Assembly: GCF_015319165.1 (NCBI RefSeq)
Contig: NZ_JADIVZ010000002.1
Coordinates: 248,001 to 312,000 of the forward strand
Reading direction: 5' to 3'
Length of the DNA: 64,000 nucleotides
Source of the DNA: Nocardioides acrostichi
Lineage (GTDB): Bacteria; Actinomycetota; Actinomycetes; Propionibacteriales; Nocardioidaceae
This document shows positions 8,601 to 16,288 of this stretch, one piece after another. Under the pieces are notes generated by a model that was not told the origin of the DNA, did not search any database, and worked only from the letters and a program-made list of their open reading frames with translations. A program made the position numbers and the translations under genes. Each line of letters opens with the position of its first letter. Positions within the stretch are counted from its first letter, which is position 1.

Positions 8601-9545
8601 CACGACTCGTGCCCCCGGGCCGCCGTCGCCGAAGGCACCGCCCCCGAGGGAGGACCAGCACCAGGCGGTGCCATCGGCTCGGGTGGCGCAACTGTCGTGC
8701 AGCGCGACGGCTCCGGTGAGGCCGGGCACCGGTATCGGTGTCCCGGAGAGCGCGACGTCGTCGCCGCGGCCCAGCCCGTTGTTGTAGTTGCTACCCCAGC
8801 ACAGCACCCGGCCGGACTCGCGCAGTGCGCACACGGCCCCGTAGGCGGAGAGGTCGACGGCGTCGCCGATGTCCACGACGTTCCTGGCGGAGGTCGCCAT
8901 GAGGGACGCCGGCACCGGGTAGGCGTAGTCGGTGCCCGGCCAGCCTCCGCTGCCGACGCCGAGTTCGCCGAAGATGTCGTTGCCGTAGCACTGCACACCA
9001 CCGGAGCGCAGCAGGGCGCATCGTCCCTCGGTCTTGACGGCCGTGCCGAAGCCGCGGCTCTGCGGCGTCGTGCTGCCCCAGGGGGGATCCGACCAGAGCG
9101 ACGCGTCGCCGTCCTCGATGATCTCGGCGCCGCCCCAGCACTGCACCGCGCCTGCGCCGCTCACGGCGCACGCGCCGCTGGTGGTCTGGCCGACCGCCTG
9201 GGACTGGATCGGAACGGTGCGCGCCTGGGCGTCGTAGTAGGCCACGTGCCCGGTGCCGTCGCCGAGGGCCCCGCCGATGTTGCTGCCCCAGCACCAGACG
9301 CGGTTGTCCTCGGTGGTGGCGCAGAACCCGGCGCCGGTCGCACCCAGCGAGGTGGCGTGCTTGCCCGGAGTCGCCCGGCGCCGAGGTGCGGCCGCCGACG
9401 AGTGCGCCACCGCGGGTTCGGCAGCGACCGGCGCGCTGGACCCGGTCGTGCCGGGACGTATCACCGTGCCGTGGGCCGGATTCGCCGAGAGCAGGGCCCC
9501 CAGCACGAGTGCGAGCACGCACACCACGAGTCGACGCCACACCAT
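5637..9545 (-). CDS. Secreted RCC1-repeat giant protein with ExoY/edema-factor-like C-terminal domain
   Basis: This encodes 1302 residues, with GGGGAG five to six bases before ATG. A signal peptide (about 1-26) ends at AHG. Residues about 65-400 carry seven RCC1-like repeats, each with a Cys pair such as CALRESGRVLCWGSN. Residues about 400-800 look like beta-sandwich modules. Residues about 820-1000 are helical and partly hydrophobic, like a pretoxin linker. The last 290 residues resemble class II nucleotidyl cyclases (ExoY, edema factor EF): IIITIR-like Arg1041, then Lys1059, Lys1064 and Lys1066, with the same K-x6-K spacing as EF K346/K353, and GDVDFLAI with Asp1199/Asp1201 matching the metal-binding D-x-D. 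The catalytic NHGT segment may be RGGT here, so activity is uncertain. No immunity gene is adjacent. Confidence 0.8.
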   Translation of the reverse strand: MVWRRLVVCVLALVLGALLSANPAHGTVIRPGTTGSSAPVAAEPAVAHSSAAAPRRRATPGKHATSLGATGAGFCATTEDNRVWCWGSNIGGALGDGTGHVAYYDAQARTVPIQSQAVGQTTSGACAVSGAGAVQCWGGAEIIEDGDASLWSDPPWGSTTPQSRGFGTAVKTEGRCALLRSGGVQCYGNDIFGELGVGSGGWPGTDYAYPVPASLMATSARNVVDIGDAVDLSAYGAVCALRESGRVLCWGSNYNNGLGRGDDVALSGTPIPVPGLTGAVALHDSCATRADGTAWCWSSLGGGAFGDGGPGARVVPAFKNATDVAVNRSAACAVLKSGSLVCLGSGIARPGIVPGIDDAAEVDVSGETWCVRRLSGGISCWGKNRDGELGRGFTSAYDVRFAEHAPVKGFVDTDAIGVAGLVVRGTAPGVAADPASPVAGIGVQAEGVTTKGDDVVRETSTDDDGGWSLTLQPGTYTVSFPAGVCVTAIDSDCVSSQQVIVTDADQTIVDALVVGGVLETTIAFDPKLVELETDPETGETIPQKVATTMTIKNTGTLPVRGAFWSDELGLGWAPGFTPDVPELPLRGKATTVTGPIEELAPGKKVVVPYELEAHANGTFEVTGWARGEDDFGTVRGHQEKILHVAAPELVTSYEMGRSTASGAAPSLLKGGTPYTIKVTYENRSYDKRLYVEPAKVTCIGNASGCSLQYDGLALGPPPTDSPLIPQAVTIEPRGTLEMELVVYTTNIAATVLTGATATGGGTRSEVELGEPDVYEISDDDELMGELDPENSVVLGETHYRHGVDVRDLLDPPEWSTSLFAWSITRGVFEALYNLTVGMVSGLFQLAGQLPEIIVGGSVRVAKGLVACVQATAEMWDALRHDPDRMELFMAQLWAKMKDAGYRTEASYEAFVAGVQARYKAMWDAWYVGDWPGAVRAMTAEGVEHTVDVATALIPGMMARSKLVRTAVEGAQAKAIAKGTRILSATREAGYKAADAIIALKKVTPGFEFTNLHLRRLYGLTAQEANFLRTFAKDNQLIITIRSRAKESVKWLEERGAVLKPESIKIKTVNETDARWLGFRKDDVGRVVIRKHLPVRDALERRLRSAGLGPGDGEWVTTMKRWEQRREELTKTKAGYYKQLKKADKDGYIEMHWNFKDNAVDPKYATEKAHKYEFRMNADKHGNLVPEFKVKGKWRSITGDVDFLAITKADGSPLSDLARVEIYKALAKSPVGLLHPETATWILEGLFNFETKVNEFVRGGTVAQFGPDKIARAVTFNPISTFIDKLDYQLVWNGGFLSLGTTL

Positions 9546-9609
9546 GACCGCTCCCCAGGGATCCCGGCGCGCGACTCGACCGCGCGCGCTGGCAGCGAAT
9601 CAGCCTGGA

Positions 9610-9625
9610 CCAACGGAACGGCAAC
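9610..9625. promoter_or_regulatory. Second copy of the SARP-promoter motif
   Basis: CCAACGGAACGGCAAC lies 65 bases upstream of the RCC1 gene start and matches the 2210-2225 motif at 15 of 16 positions. It is the only such pair noticed in the window. It is a candidate binding site for the SARP encoded next to it. Confidence 0.4.
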
Positions 9626-9681
9626 GACGACGCGATCGGCACCGTGGCTTGCCCTCTAAGTTACTGCCCCGTATCATTAAG

Positions 9682-9694
9682 TTACTCGCGAGTA
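9682..9694. promoter_or_regulatory. Palindromic operator candidate upstream of the acyl-CoA dehydrogenase
   Basis: TTACTCGCGAGTA contains the perfect 12-base palindrome TACTCG/CGAGTA, 73 bases before the start codon. The nonamer TAAGTTACT occurs at 9657 and again at 9678, exactly 21 bases apart (two helical turns), the second running into the palindrome. Related palindromes sit upstream of etfD (31103) and of the malyl-CoA-lyase-like gene (40481). A TetR-type repressor of acyl-CoA metabolism is a plausible ligand. Confidence 0.5.
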
Positions 9695-9767
9695 CGCGCC
9701 CTCATGGTGGCGTCCCCGAGTCCCCCATCGAGTGCCCCCCGACTTCAGTGAAGGTGGATCGAAAGCC

Positions 9768-11630
9768 ATGAGCCACTACAAGAGCAATCTGCGAGACATC
9801 GAGTTCAACCTCTTCGAGGTGCTGAACCGCGACGAGGTGCTGGGCACCGGGCCCTTCGCAGAGGTCGACGGCGAGACCGCGCGCGAGGTGCTCGCCGAGG
9901 TCGACCGTCTCGCCCGCGAGGACATGGCCGCTTCCTTCGTCGACGCCGACCGCAACCCGCCGGTCTTCGACCCCCAGACCAACACCGCCCCGCTGCCGCA
10001 GTCGTTCAAGGACAGCTACGAGGCGTGGATGGACTCCGAGTTCTGGCGCCTCCAGACCATGGCCGAGCTGGGCGGCACCCCCGCCCCCTCGACCATCTCC
10101 TGGGCCATCGGCGAGCTCGTGCTCGGCGCCAACCCGGCCATCTGGATGTACGGCGCCGGCCCGATGTTCGCGGGCGTGATGTTCAAGAACGGCACCGAGC
10201 GCGACCAGAAGATCGCCCAGCTGACCATCGACCAGGGGTGGGTCGCCACGATGGTGCTCACCGAGCCCGATGCCGGCTCGGACGTCGGTGCGGGCCGCAC
10301 CAAGGCCACGCCGAACGACGACGGCACCTGGAACATCGAGGGCGTCAAGCGCTTCATCACCTCGGCCGAGTCCGACCTCTCCGACAACATCATCCACCTC
10401 GTGCTCGCGCGCCCGGTGGGTGTCGAGGGTGTCGGCGGGCCCGGCACCAAGGGACTCTCGCTCTTCGTCGTGCCGAAGTTCCACTTCGACCTCGAGACCG
10501 GAGAGCTCGGCGAGCGCAACGGCGTCTACGTCACCAACGTCGAGCACAAGATGGGTCTGAAGATCTCCAACACCTGCGAGCTCACCTTCGGTGACTCCTC
10601 CGTGGGTGGCGGCGAGCCCGCCGTCGGCTACCTCCTGGGTGAGGTGCACGACGGCATCGCCCAGATGTTCCAGGTCATCGAGAACGCCCGCATGATGGTC
10701 GGCACCAAGGCCATCGCGACGCTCTCGACCGGCTACCTCAACGCGCTCGAGTACGCCAAGGAGCGCCAGCAGGGCGCCGACCTGACCCAGTCGGGCGACA
10801 AGACCGCCCCGCGCGTCACGATCACGCACCACCCCGACGTCCGCCGCTCGCTGATGACGCAGAAGTCCTACGTCGAGGCCATGCGCGCGCTCGTGCTCTA
10901 CACCGCCTCGTGGCAGGACCGTGTCGCGATGGCCGCGCACAACGGTGAGGAGGACAAGCTCGCCGAGGCCGTCAACGACCTGCTGCTCCCGATCGTGAAG
11001 GGCTACGGCTCCGAGCGTTCGTGGACCCTGCTCGGCACGGAGTCGCTGCAGACCTTCGGTGGCTCCGGCTTCTTGCAGGAGTACCCGATCGAGCAGTACG
11101 TGCGCGACGCCAAGATCGACACCCTCTACGAGGGCACCACCGCGATCCAGGGCCAGGACTTCTTCTTCCGCAAGATCGTCAAGGACCAGGGCAAGGCGCT
11201 GGGTCATGTCGCCGAGCAGATCCAGGCGTTCATCGACTCCGAGGCCGGCAACGGCCGCCTCAAGAACGAGCGCGCCCTGCTGGCCGCCGGTCTCGACGAC
11301 GCCCAGGCGATGGTCGGCCACCTCATCAACGACCTGATGAGCGCGCAGGAGGAGATCACCAACATCTACAAGGTGGGCCTCAACACCTCCCGTCTGCTGA
11401 TGGCTCTGGGCGACGTCGTGTGCGCCTGGCTGCTGCTGCGCGGCGCCGAGGTCGCGCTCGAGAAGCTGGGCGGCCCCGACGGCGGCGGCAAGGACAAGGC
11501 CTTCTACGAGGGCAAGGTCGCCGCGGCCCAGTTCTTCGCGGCGAACGTGCTGCCGAAGCTGGCCGCCGAGCGCGTCATCGCCGAGGCGACCGACCTCTCG
11601 ATCATGGAGATCGACGAGGCGTCCTTCTGA
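9768..11630 (+). CDS. Acyl-CoA dehydrogenase (FadE5-type)
   Basis: This 620-residue FAD enzyme should perform the first dehydrogenation of beta-oxidation, passing electrons to ETF. It belongs to the long actinobacterial class (about 610 residues). The FAD/substrate region is [16 protein letters not shown], and the likely catalytic glutamate is in [17 protein letters not shown], the counterpart of the usual YEGT motif. The C-terminal extension beyond the core matches this class. ATG 9768 starts the typical [20 protein letters not shown]-terminus, and a purine-rich GAAGGTGG lies upstream. It is monocistronic, with a strong double hairpin behind it. The promoter palindrome is shared with etfD, whose product would receive the electrons. 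Confidence 0.93.
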   Translation: MSHYKSNLRDIEFNLFEVLNRDEVLGTGPFAEVDGETAREVLAEVDRLAREDMAASFVDADRNPPVFDPQTNTAPLPQSFKDSYEAWMDSEFWRLQTMAELGGTPAPSTISWAIGELVLGANPAIWMYGAGPMFAGVMFKNGTERDQKIAQLTIDQGWVATMVLTEPDAGSDVGAGRTKATPNDDGTWNIEGVKRFITSAESDLSDNIIHLVLARPVGVEGVGGPGTKGLSLFVVPKFHFDLETGELGERNGVYVTNVEHKMGLKISNTCELTFGDSSVGGGEPAVGYLLGEVHDGIAQMFQVIENARMMVGTKAIATLSTGYLNALEYAKERQQGADLTQSGDKTAPRVTITHHPDVRRSLMTQKSYVEAMRALVLYTASWQDRVAMAAHNGEEDKLAEAVNDLLLPIVKGYGSERSWTLLGTESLQTFGGSGFLQEYPIEQYVRDAKIDTLYEGTTAIQGQDFFFRKIVKDQGKALGHVAEQIQAFIDSEAGNGRLKNERALLAAGLDDAQAMVGHLINDLMSAQEEITNIYKVGLNTSRLLMALGDVVCAWLLLRGAEVALEKLGGPDGGGKDKAFYEGKVAAAQFFAANVLPKLAAERVIAEATDLSIMEIDEASF

Positions 11631-11648
11631 CCAGGTCGGACGCTCGGT

Positions 11649-11713
11649 GGGCGAGTTCACCGGACGTCCGGTGAACTCGCCCCTGGGACGGTGATATTTC
11701 ACCGTCCCAGGGG
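11649..11713. terminator. Two abutting perfect hairpins after the acyl-CoA dehydrogenase
   Basis: The first element (11649-11682) is a 34-base perfect palindrome with 17-base arms starting GGGCGAGTTCACC and no loop. The second (11680-11713) has 15-base arms starting CCCCTGGGACGG around a TATT loop, followed by CTGTTTCGTC. They share three C residues, so both stems cannot be fully closed together. The second probably terminates transcription of the acyl-CoA dehydrogenase gene. Confidence 0.75.
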
Positions 11714-11760
11714 CTGTTTCGTCGTCCGACCCTCGCGGTCAGGGGCGGTACCGTGCGGCT

Positions 11761-12366
11761 GTGCTCGCCCTCGCCGCGACCGGCTTCGCCGCCGGACTGG
11801 CGCTGATCGTGGCGATCGGCAGCCAGAACGCCTTCGTGCTCCGGCAGGGCCTGCTGCGTCGGCACGTGGTGCCCGTCGTGGTGCTCTGCACCCTCTCGGA
11901 CGTCGCCCTCATCGCGGCGGGTGTGCTCGGCGTCGGCACCCTGGTGTCGCAGGCGCCGGCCGTGCTCACGGCGCTGCGCTGGGCCGGCGTGGCCTTCCTG
12001 CTCGGCTACGCGGTGCTGGCCGGGCGCCGCGCCTGGCGAGGCGGTGAGTCGCTGCGCGTCGAGCGAGGCACCGGCCGCGACTTCGCCGGCGTCCTGCTCA
12101 CCGCCGGGGCGCTCACGTGGCTCAACCCGCACGTGTACCTCGACACCGTGCTGCTGCTCGGCACGCTGGCCAACCAGCACGGCGCCGGTGGCCGGTGGGT
12201 GTTCGCGGCGGGCGCCGCGCTGGGGTCAGCGGTGTGGTTCGCCGGGCTCGGCCTCGGCGCACGGGGCGCGGCACCGCTCTTCGCCCGACCCAGCTCGTGG
12301 CGGGTGCTCGACGCGCTCGTCGCGGCGGTCATGGTGCTCGTCGCCGTGCGACTGGCCACGACCTGA
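11761..12366 (+). CDS. LysE/ArgO-family amino-acid exporter
   Basis: This 201-residue inner-membrane protein has about six hydrophobic helices. The first carries FAAGLALIVAIGSQNAFVLRQG, which contains the conserved GSQNAFV/LRQG signature of LysE/ArgO exporters of basic amino acids. The second signature, ALTWLNPHVYLDTVLLLG, is also typical. The family exports lysine or arginine by proton-coupled transport. The GTG start at 11761 is the first codon of the conserved region, and no further upstream start is plausible because of the hairpins. No LysG-type regulator is adjacent, so control is unknown. Confidence 0.88.
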   Translation: MLALAATGFAAGLALIVAIGSQNAFVLRQGLLRRHVVPVVVLCTLSDVALIAAGVLGVGTLVSQAPAVLTALRWAGVAFLLGYAVLAGRRAWRGGESLRVERGTGRDFAGVLLTAGALTWLNPHVYLDTVLLLGTLANQHGAGGRWVFAAGAALGSAVWFAGLGLGARGAAPLFARPSSWRVLDALVAAVMVLVAVRLATT

Positions 12367-12437
12367 GTAATCACTGCCCCGCTCTTTGAGTACTCGTACT
12401 CGCGCGGGCACACCGCGCTGGCCGCGAGCCTGGAGAC

Positions 12438-13544
12438 ATGAACCAGCGCCTCCGCTCCCTGCTCCCGGCCTCGTCCTGCCTGTTCGGCCTCTTGAGCCTC
12501 CTCGGCGTCATGTGCTTCCACTTCCCGCGGGAGTTGACCAGTGCGGAGTTCCGCTCCGCCTACTCGGTCGACTTCGCCCGCGACCTGCTGCTCTTCGGCC
12601 TGGTCGCCTCCTTCGTGCTCGGCACCCTCGCGGTGCTGCTCGATCGCGGACGCCGCGCCGCGCTCGTCGGCGTGGGCGCCGCGAGTGTCGCCGTCTTGCT
12701 GGGTGGTTCCGACGTGGCGGTGGAGCCCTTCGCGCCCACCCGGTACTCGCTGGGTGTGGACTGGTTCGTGCTGGCGCTCTTCTTCTCCGCAGTGGTGTTC
12801 ATCCCGCTGGAGCGCCACCTCGGCGTCCGGCAGATCGACGTCGCCCGCACCGGGTGGCGCACCGACCTCACGTACTTCTTCGTCAGCCACGTGTTGGTGC
12901 AGTTCATCCTCATCGCGGTGACGGTGCTGACCGCGCCCGTGGCGCGGGCGGTGAGCCTCCCCGGCGTTCAGGCCTTCGTGGCGGGGCTGCCGTTCTGGGT
13001 GCAGTTCCTGGCCGCCGCGTTCGTCGCCGACCTCGCCCAGGCCGTGCTGCACCGCGCCTACCACCGGGTCTCGGCCCTGTGGAGGTTCCACGCCGTGCAC
13101 CACTCCAGCCGCGACATGGACTGGCTGGCCGGCTCGCGCGTGCACCTCGTCGAGACGGTGCTGACCCGCAGCATCGTGCTGCTGCCCCTGCTGGTGCTCG
13201 GCTTCTCCGTGCCGGCGGTCAACGCCTACGTGATCCTCGTCGGCCTCCAGGCGGTCGTGGCGCACGCCAACCTCGGCATCCGGTTCGGCTGGCTGGAGTA
13301 CCTGGTCGTGCTGCCGCGCTACCACCACTGGCACCACGCCCGCCACATCGACTACTGGGACCGCAACTACGCCATCCACTTCCCCGTCGTCGACATGCTC
13401 ATGGGCAGCTTCAAGCTCCCGCGCGACGGCAGCTGGCCCGAGGAGTACGGCGTGTTGAAGCTCGAGACGGTGCCGCAGGGCATCGTGGCGCAGACCCTCA
13501 TGCCGTTCCGTGGCGACCGCGAGTACGTCGACCACGTGGCCTAG
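12438..13544 (+). CDS. Sterol desaturase / fatty-acid hydroxylase family membrane protein
   Basis: This 368-residue protein has several transmembrane helices at the N-terminus and the diiron histidine clusters of the family in order: HRAYHR, HAVHHSS and, later, HHWHHARH. These ligands support an O2-dependent diiron hydroxylase or desaturase acting on a lipid at the membrane; the exact substrate cannot be told. The N-terminal 110 residues, with three extra hydrophobic segments, exceed the catalytic core. Its promoter (ACTGCCCCG at 12373 and GAGTACTCG nearby) resembles the region before the acyl-CoA dehydrogenase at 9664, hinting at shared control. It is followed by the type VII module 97 bases later. 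Confidence 0.85.
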   Translation: MNQRLRSLLPASSCLFGLLSLLGVMCFHFPRELTSAEFRSAYSVDFARDLLLFGLVASFVLGTLAVLLDRGRRAALVGVGAASVAVLLGGSDVAVEPFAPTRYSLGVDWFVLALFFSAVVFIPLERHLGVRQIDVARTGWRTDLTYFFVSHVLVQFILIAVTVLTAPVARAVSLPGVQAFVAGLPFWVQFLAAAFVADLAQAVLHRAYHRVSALWRFHAVHHSSRDMDWLAGSRVHLVETVLTRSIVLLPLLVLGFSVPAVNAYVILVGLQAVVAHANLGIRFGWLEYLVVLPRYHHWHHARHIDYWDRNYAIHFPVVDMLMGSFKLPRDGSWPEEYGVLKLETVPQGIVAQTLMPFRGDREYVDHVA

Positions 13545-13641
13545 GGCCACACGCCACGGCGGACTGCCGGGGGCGGGCCCGATGTTTCTCGCGGCTCGAC
13601 TCGGGGCACGGTGAGACCTCCACCGAGGAAAGGAATCGGGC

Positions 13642-14085
13642 ATGGGGCTGGCTGATCCCGACGAGCTGGAAGCCCTGGCGCGACGCCTCGACGGCAAGGC
13701 GGCCGACGTCCGGCGTGAGATCTTCGAGTTCCGCCTGAGCGTGAACCAGGTGACATGGCAATCGCACGGGGCGCAGAAGTACCGCGACCAGTGCGCCGAC
13801 ATCGCCGCCGATCTGAACGACGACGCCGACGACATCGCCGCCGCTGCCGACCTGCTGCGCGCCCACGCCCAGAACGTGCGCGACAAGATCGCGTGGATGC
13901 ACTCGATGGTCGACCTGATCCGCGGCAAGGCCGAGGATCTGTGGGACGACGCCGAGCGCGGTTTCGAGTGGACCCAGGACAAGGCCGACGAGGCGTTCGA
14001 CTACGTCTCCGACACGGTCAGCGACGGGGTCGACAACGTCAAGGACGTCGTATCCGGCGCCGTGCACAAGGTGCCGTTCCTGTGA
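13642..14085 (+). CDS. WXG100-like small helical protein (type VII module, gene 1)
   Basis: This 147-residue, almost wholly helical protein is preceded by AGGAAAGG. The first 95 residues have the WXG100 layout: a helix, a turn VTWQSHGAQKYRDQ with the W-x-S version of the W-x-G turn, then a second helix. The tail has acidic amphipathic repeats (AEDLWDDAERGFEW, DYVSDTVSDGVDNVKD) like those of longer WXG or LXG proteins. Such proteins are secreted as dimers by ESX/type VII systems or act as partners of larger substrates. The stop codon overlaps the next start by four bases (GTGA), so the four genes 13642-16734 are translationally coupled. No secretion ATPase is in the window. Confidence 0.75.
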   Translation: MGLADPDELEALARRLDGKAADVRREIFEFRLSVNQVTWQSHGAQKYRDQCADIAADLNDDADDIAAAADLLRAHAQNVRDKIAWMHSMVDLIRGKAEDLWDDAERGFEWTQDKADEAFDYVSDTVSDGVDNVKDVVSGAVHKVPFL

Positions 14086-14906
14086 GCCCGGTCGTCTTCC
14101 TCGGCGAGCGCAGCCCGATCGCCGAGCCGCGCCGCCTCGAGATCGGTCTCCCCGGACTGCTCGCGCTGGCCCACCGCACCGACGACGCACTGCCGGCCGA
14201 GCTGCGGCCCACGTCGTGGAACGAGGCCGAGAGCGGGGCGGGCATCGCCGGCCGCGACCTCGCCGACCTCCTGGCCGAAGGCGAGGAGGCGCTGCGTTCG
14301 CGCGGTGCCCTCGACGCCGACGGCGCGGTGGTGCCGTCCATCGCCGCCGATCTCGTCGAGCTCGCCGGCAACCCGCGGCGGGTGCGGCTCTCCCTGGCCG
14401 GTAGGGGCGAGGCGTTGCTCGCCTACCTGTGGGCGGGCGCCGACCTGGCCGGCTCGCTGGTGCGACACGGCTCGCGGTGCACGCTCTCGCTCCTCGACAC
14501 CCGCGCGCTGGGTGACGAGGTCGCCACGTTGTTGCCCGACCCGGTGCCGGTGGCCGATCGGCAGCCGCTCGCGGTGCCGCTCGAGACGTTGTCGGTGGTG
14601 GCGGCCGACGGCGAGGCGGCGGTGCCGTTCGGTGAGGCGCGCGACCTCTCGTCGGAGGTGCTGCAGCGGCTGCGACGGTGGGACTCCTCGGTGCAGGCCG
14701 TGCTGCACGTCGCGATCTCCTCCGACGACGGGGTCGGTGTGCCCCGCGCCCTCGTCGCGTTCCTGGCTGCGGACGGATGGTGGGCCGCGACGCCGACGAC
14801 CGCTCCCGCCGGTGCCGACGGCGAGCAGTGGGTGCGACTCCAGCCCACCGACCGCTCCGGGGTACTCGCGGACGTGGCGTCGCTGATGACGGAGGCGTGG
14901 ACGTGA
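14082..14906 (+). CDS. EspG-like protein (type VII module, gene 2)
   Basis: This 274-residue protein starts at a GTG that overlaps the stop of gene 1. There is no signal peptide or membrane segment, so it should be cytosolic. The pattern of short hydrophobic helices and strands (LPGLLALAHRTDDALPAEL, DLADLLAEGEEALRSRGAL, DLVELAGNPRRVRLSLAGR, then repeated beta strands) is reminiscent of EspG/ESAT-6-secretion chaperones, which bind type VII substrates before export. This is a judgement from layout, not from a diagnostic motif. Position between a WXG100-like gene and a hydrolase with a WXG-like leader supports a chaperone role. The stop overlaps the next GTG start. Confidence 0.65.
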   Translation: MSPVVFLGERSPIAEPRRLEIGLPGLLALAHRTDDALPAELRPTSWNEAESGAGIAGRDLADLLAEGEEALRSRGALDADGAVVPSIAADLVELAGNPRRVRLSLAGRGEALLAYLWAGADLAGSLVRHGSRCTLSLLDTRALGDEVATLLPDPVPVADRQPLAVPLETLSVVAADGEAAVPFGEARDLSSEVLQRLRRWDSSVQAVLHVAISSDDGVGVPRALVAFLAADGWWAATPTTAPAGADGEQWVRLQPTDRSGVLADVASLMTEAWT

Positions 14907-16288
14907 GTGGCGACAAGGGTGGGTCCGGTGACCTGCAGGTCGTCGGCGGCGCCTACGGCGTCGAGGCCGACGTGGATGACATGGACCGCACCGGCGAGGC
15001 CATCGCCGGGCGCAGCGACGACGTGGGCGACATCGCCCTCGACACCCACGCGTTCCTGGTGGATCCGAACTTCCTCAGCAGCGCCGTCCTCTCGCCGGGG
15101 TCGTTCGCGCAGGTCGAGCAGAAGCTGCTCTCGGCACTCGACGGGCCCGGTGGCCTGAGCGCGCATGCGGTGAGCATGGGGGTGGCCGGCACCTTCATGC
15201 GTGCCAAGGCCCATGCCTACTACCTCACCGACCAGTCGCTGGAGTACGGCGAGGACATCCGGCAGTTCCTTCAGGGGCAGGCGGCGCCCGTGAGTCTGGC
15301 GGGGCTGCTGATCGCCGCGCAGGTGACGAACCGCGGTGGGGCCGCAGAGGAGATCGCGAAGATCGCCGACGATCCGCAGCTGTGGCTGACCGAGCACCCC
15401 GATCTCGTCGAGGAGATCGTCGCCTCGGCACCGGGTGCCCTCGACGCGATCCTGCCCGGCCTCGGCTACCCCTTCGACACCGCGCAGGGAGCGGCGCTGC
15501 TCGCGCAGCTCTACCACCAGCAGGCGGGGGATCTCGAGCACGTCGGCACCAGCACCGACAACAAGGCCCCCGACGGGGCGCAGGATCTGCTCGAGCGGCT
15601 CTACGAGATCTATCACGACGACCACCGCAGCCTCGACGACCGATTGGCGGTCGAGACCGTGCCGGGCGACCCGCCCACCTACAACGTCTATCTGCCGGGC
15701 ACGAAGGCGTTCGACGCGCCGTTCGGAGGCGAGTCCGACCTGATCCAGAACATGGGCACCAACCTGGCTGCCGTCGGGGGCTCCGACAACGCCTACGAGC
15801 AGTCGGTGCTGCAGGCGCTCGAGGACTCCGACCTGCCGCCCGACGCCACCGTCAACTTCGTGGGCCACTCCCAAGGCGGCATCGTCGCGGCCAGGCTGGC
15901 CCAGAAGCTCTCCGACCCGGACAGCGGCTACCCGCAGTACCACGTCGGCGCGGTGCTCACCGCCGGTTCGCCCGTCGACGCGATCGACGTGCCCGACTCG
16001 GTGCAGGTGCTCTCGCTGGTCAACGAGCACGACATCGTGCCGCGACTCGACGGCGAGAAGTACGAGGACTCCTCCAACCACACCACCGTGGTCGCCGACA
16101 TGCAGCGCGGCAGCGTGGCAGCCAACCACGACATCCAGGACGTCTACGTGACCATCGCCGGACAGGTCGACTCCGCCGACGGAGACGACAGCGCGCTGGG
16201 TGATGCGCAGAGCGTGGTCGATGCCATGAGAGGTTCGGGTCAGCAGTCGACCATCAACACGTTCCACATGACCAGGAGGGACGGGTGA
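14903..16288 (+). CDS. Alpha/beta-hydrolase effector with helical N-terminal half (type VII module, gene 3)
   Basis: This encodes 461 residues. The first about 190 residues are helical (AGTFMRAKAHAYYLTDQSLEYG) and resemble the leader domains of type VII substrates, with no Sec signal. Residues about 240-430 form an alpha/beta-hydrolase: GHSQGG places the nucleophile at Ser323, the acid is probably Asp in NEHDIVPR, and the base is His in AANHDIQDVY or NHTT. The order resembles lipases or cutinase-like esterases. The likely role is an exported lipase or esterase. GTG 14903 overlaps the preceding stop, and the coding end overlaps the lipoprotein start. Confidence 0.78.
   Translation: MSGDKGGSGDLQVVGGAYGVEADVDDMDRTGEAIAGRSDDVGDIALDTHAFLVDPNFLSSAVLSPGSFAQVEQKLLSALDGPGGLSAHAVSMGVAGTFMRAKAHAYYLTDQSLEYGEDIRQFLQGQAAPVSLAGLLIAAQVTNRGGAAEEIAKIADDPQLWLTEHPDLVEEIVASAPGALDAILPGLGYPFDTAQGAALLAQLYHQQAGDLEHVGTSTDNKAPDGAQDLLERLYEIYHDDHRSLDDRLAVETVPGDPPTYNVYLPGTKAFDAPFGGESDLIQNMGTNLAAVGGSDNAYEQSVLQALEDSDLPPDATVNFVGHSQGGIVAARLAQKLSDPDSGYPQYHVGAVLTAGSPVDAIDVPDSVQVLSLVNEHDIVPRLDGEKYEDSSNHTTVVADMQRGSVAANHDIQDVYVTIAGQVDSADGDDSALGDAQSVVDAMRGSGQQSTINTFHMTRRDG

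Noticed and set aside
7143..9659. An 838-codon open frame antisense to the RCC1 gene
   Set aside because: It mirrors the third-base GC pattern of the minus-strand gene, has no family-like motif and would overlap the signal peptide end of a clearly real protein.
12386..12402. GAGTACTCGTACTCG as a fourth copy of the acyl-CoA operator
   Set aside because: It contains an 8-base palindrome but not the TACY-N4-RGTA arrangement, so it was kept only as a loose similarity.
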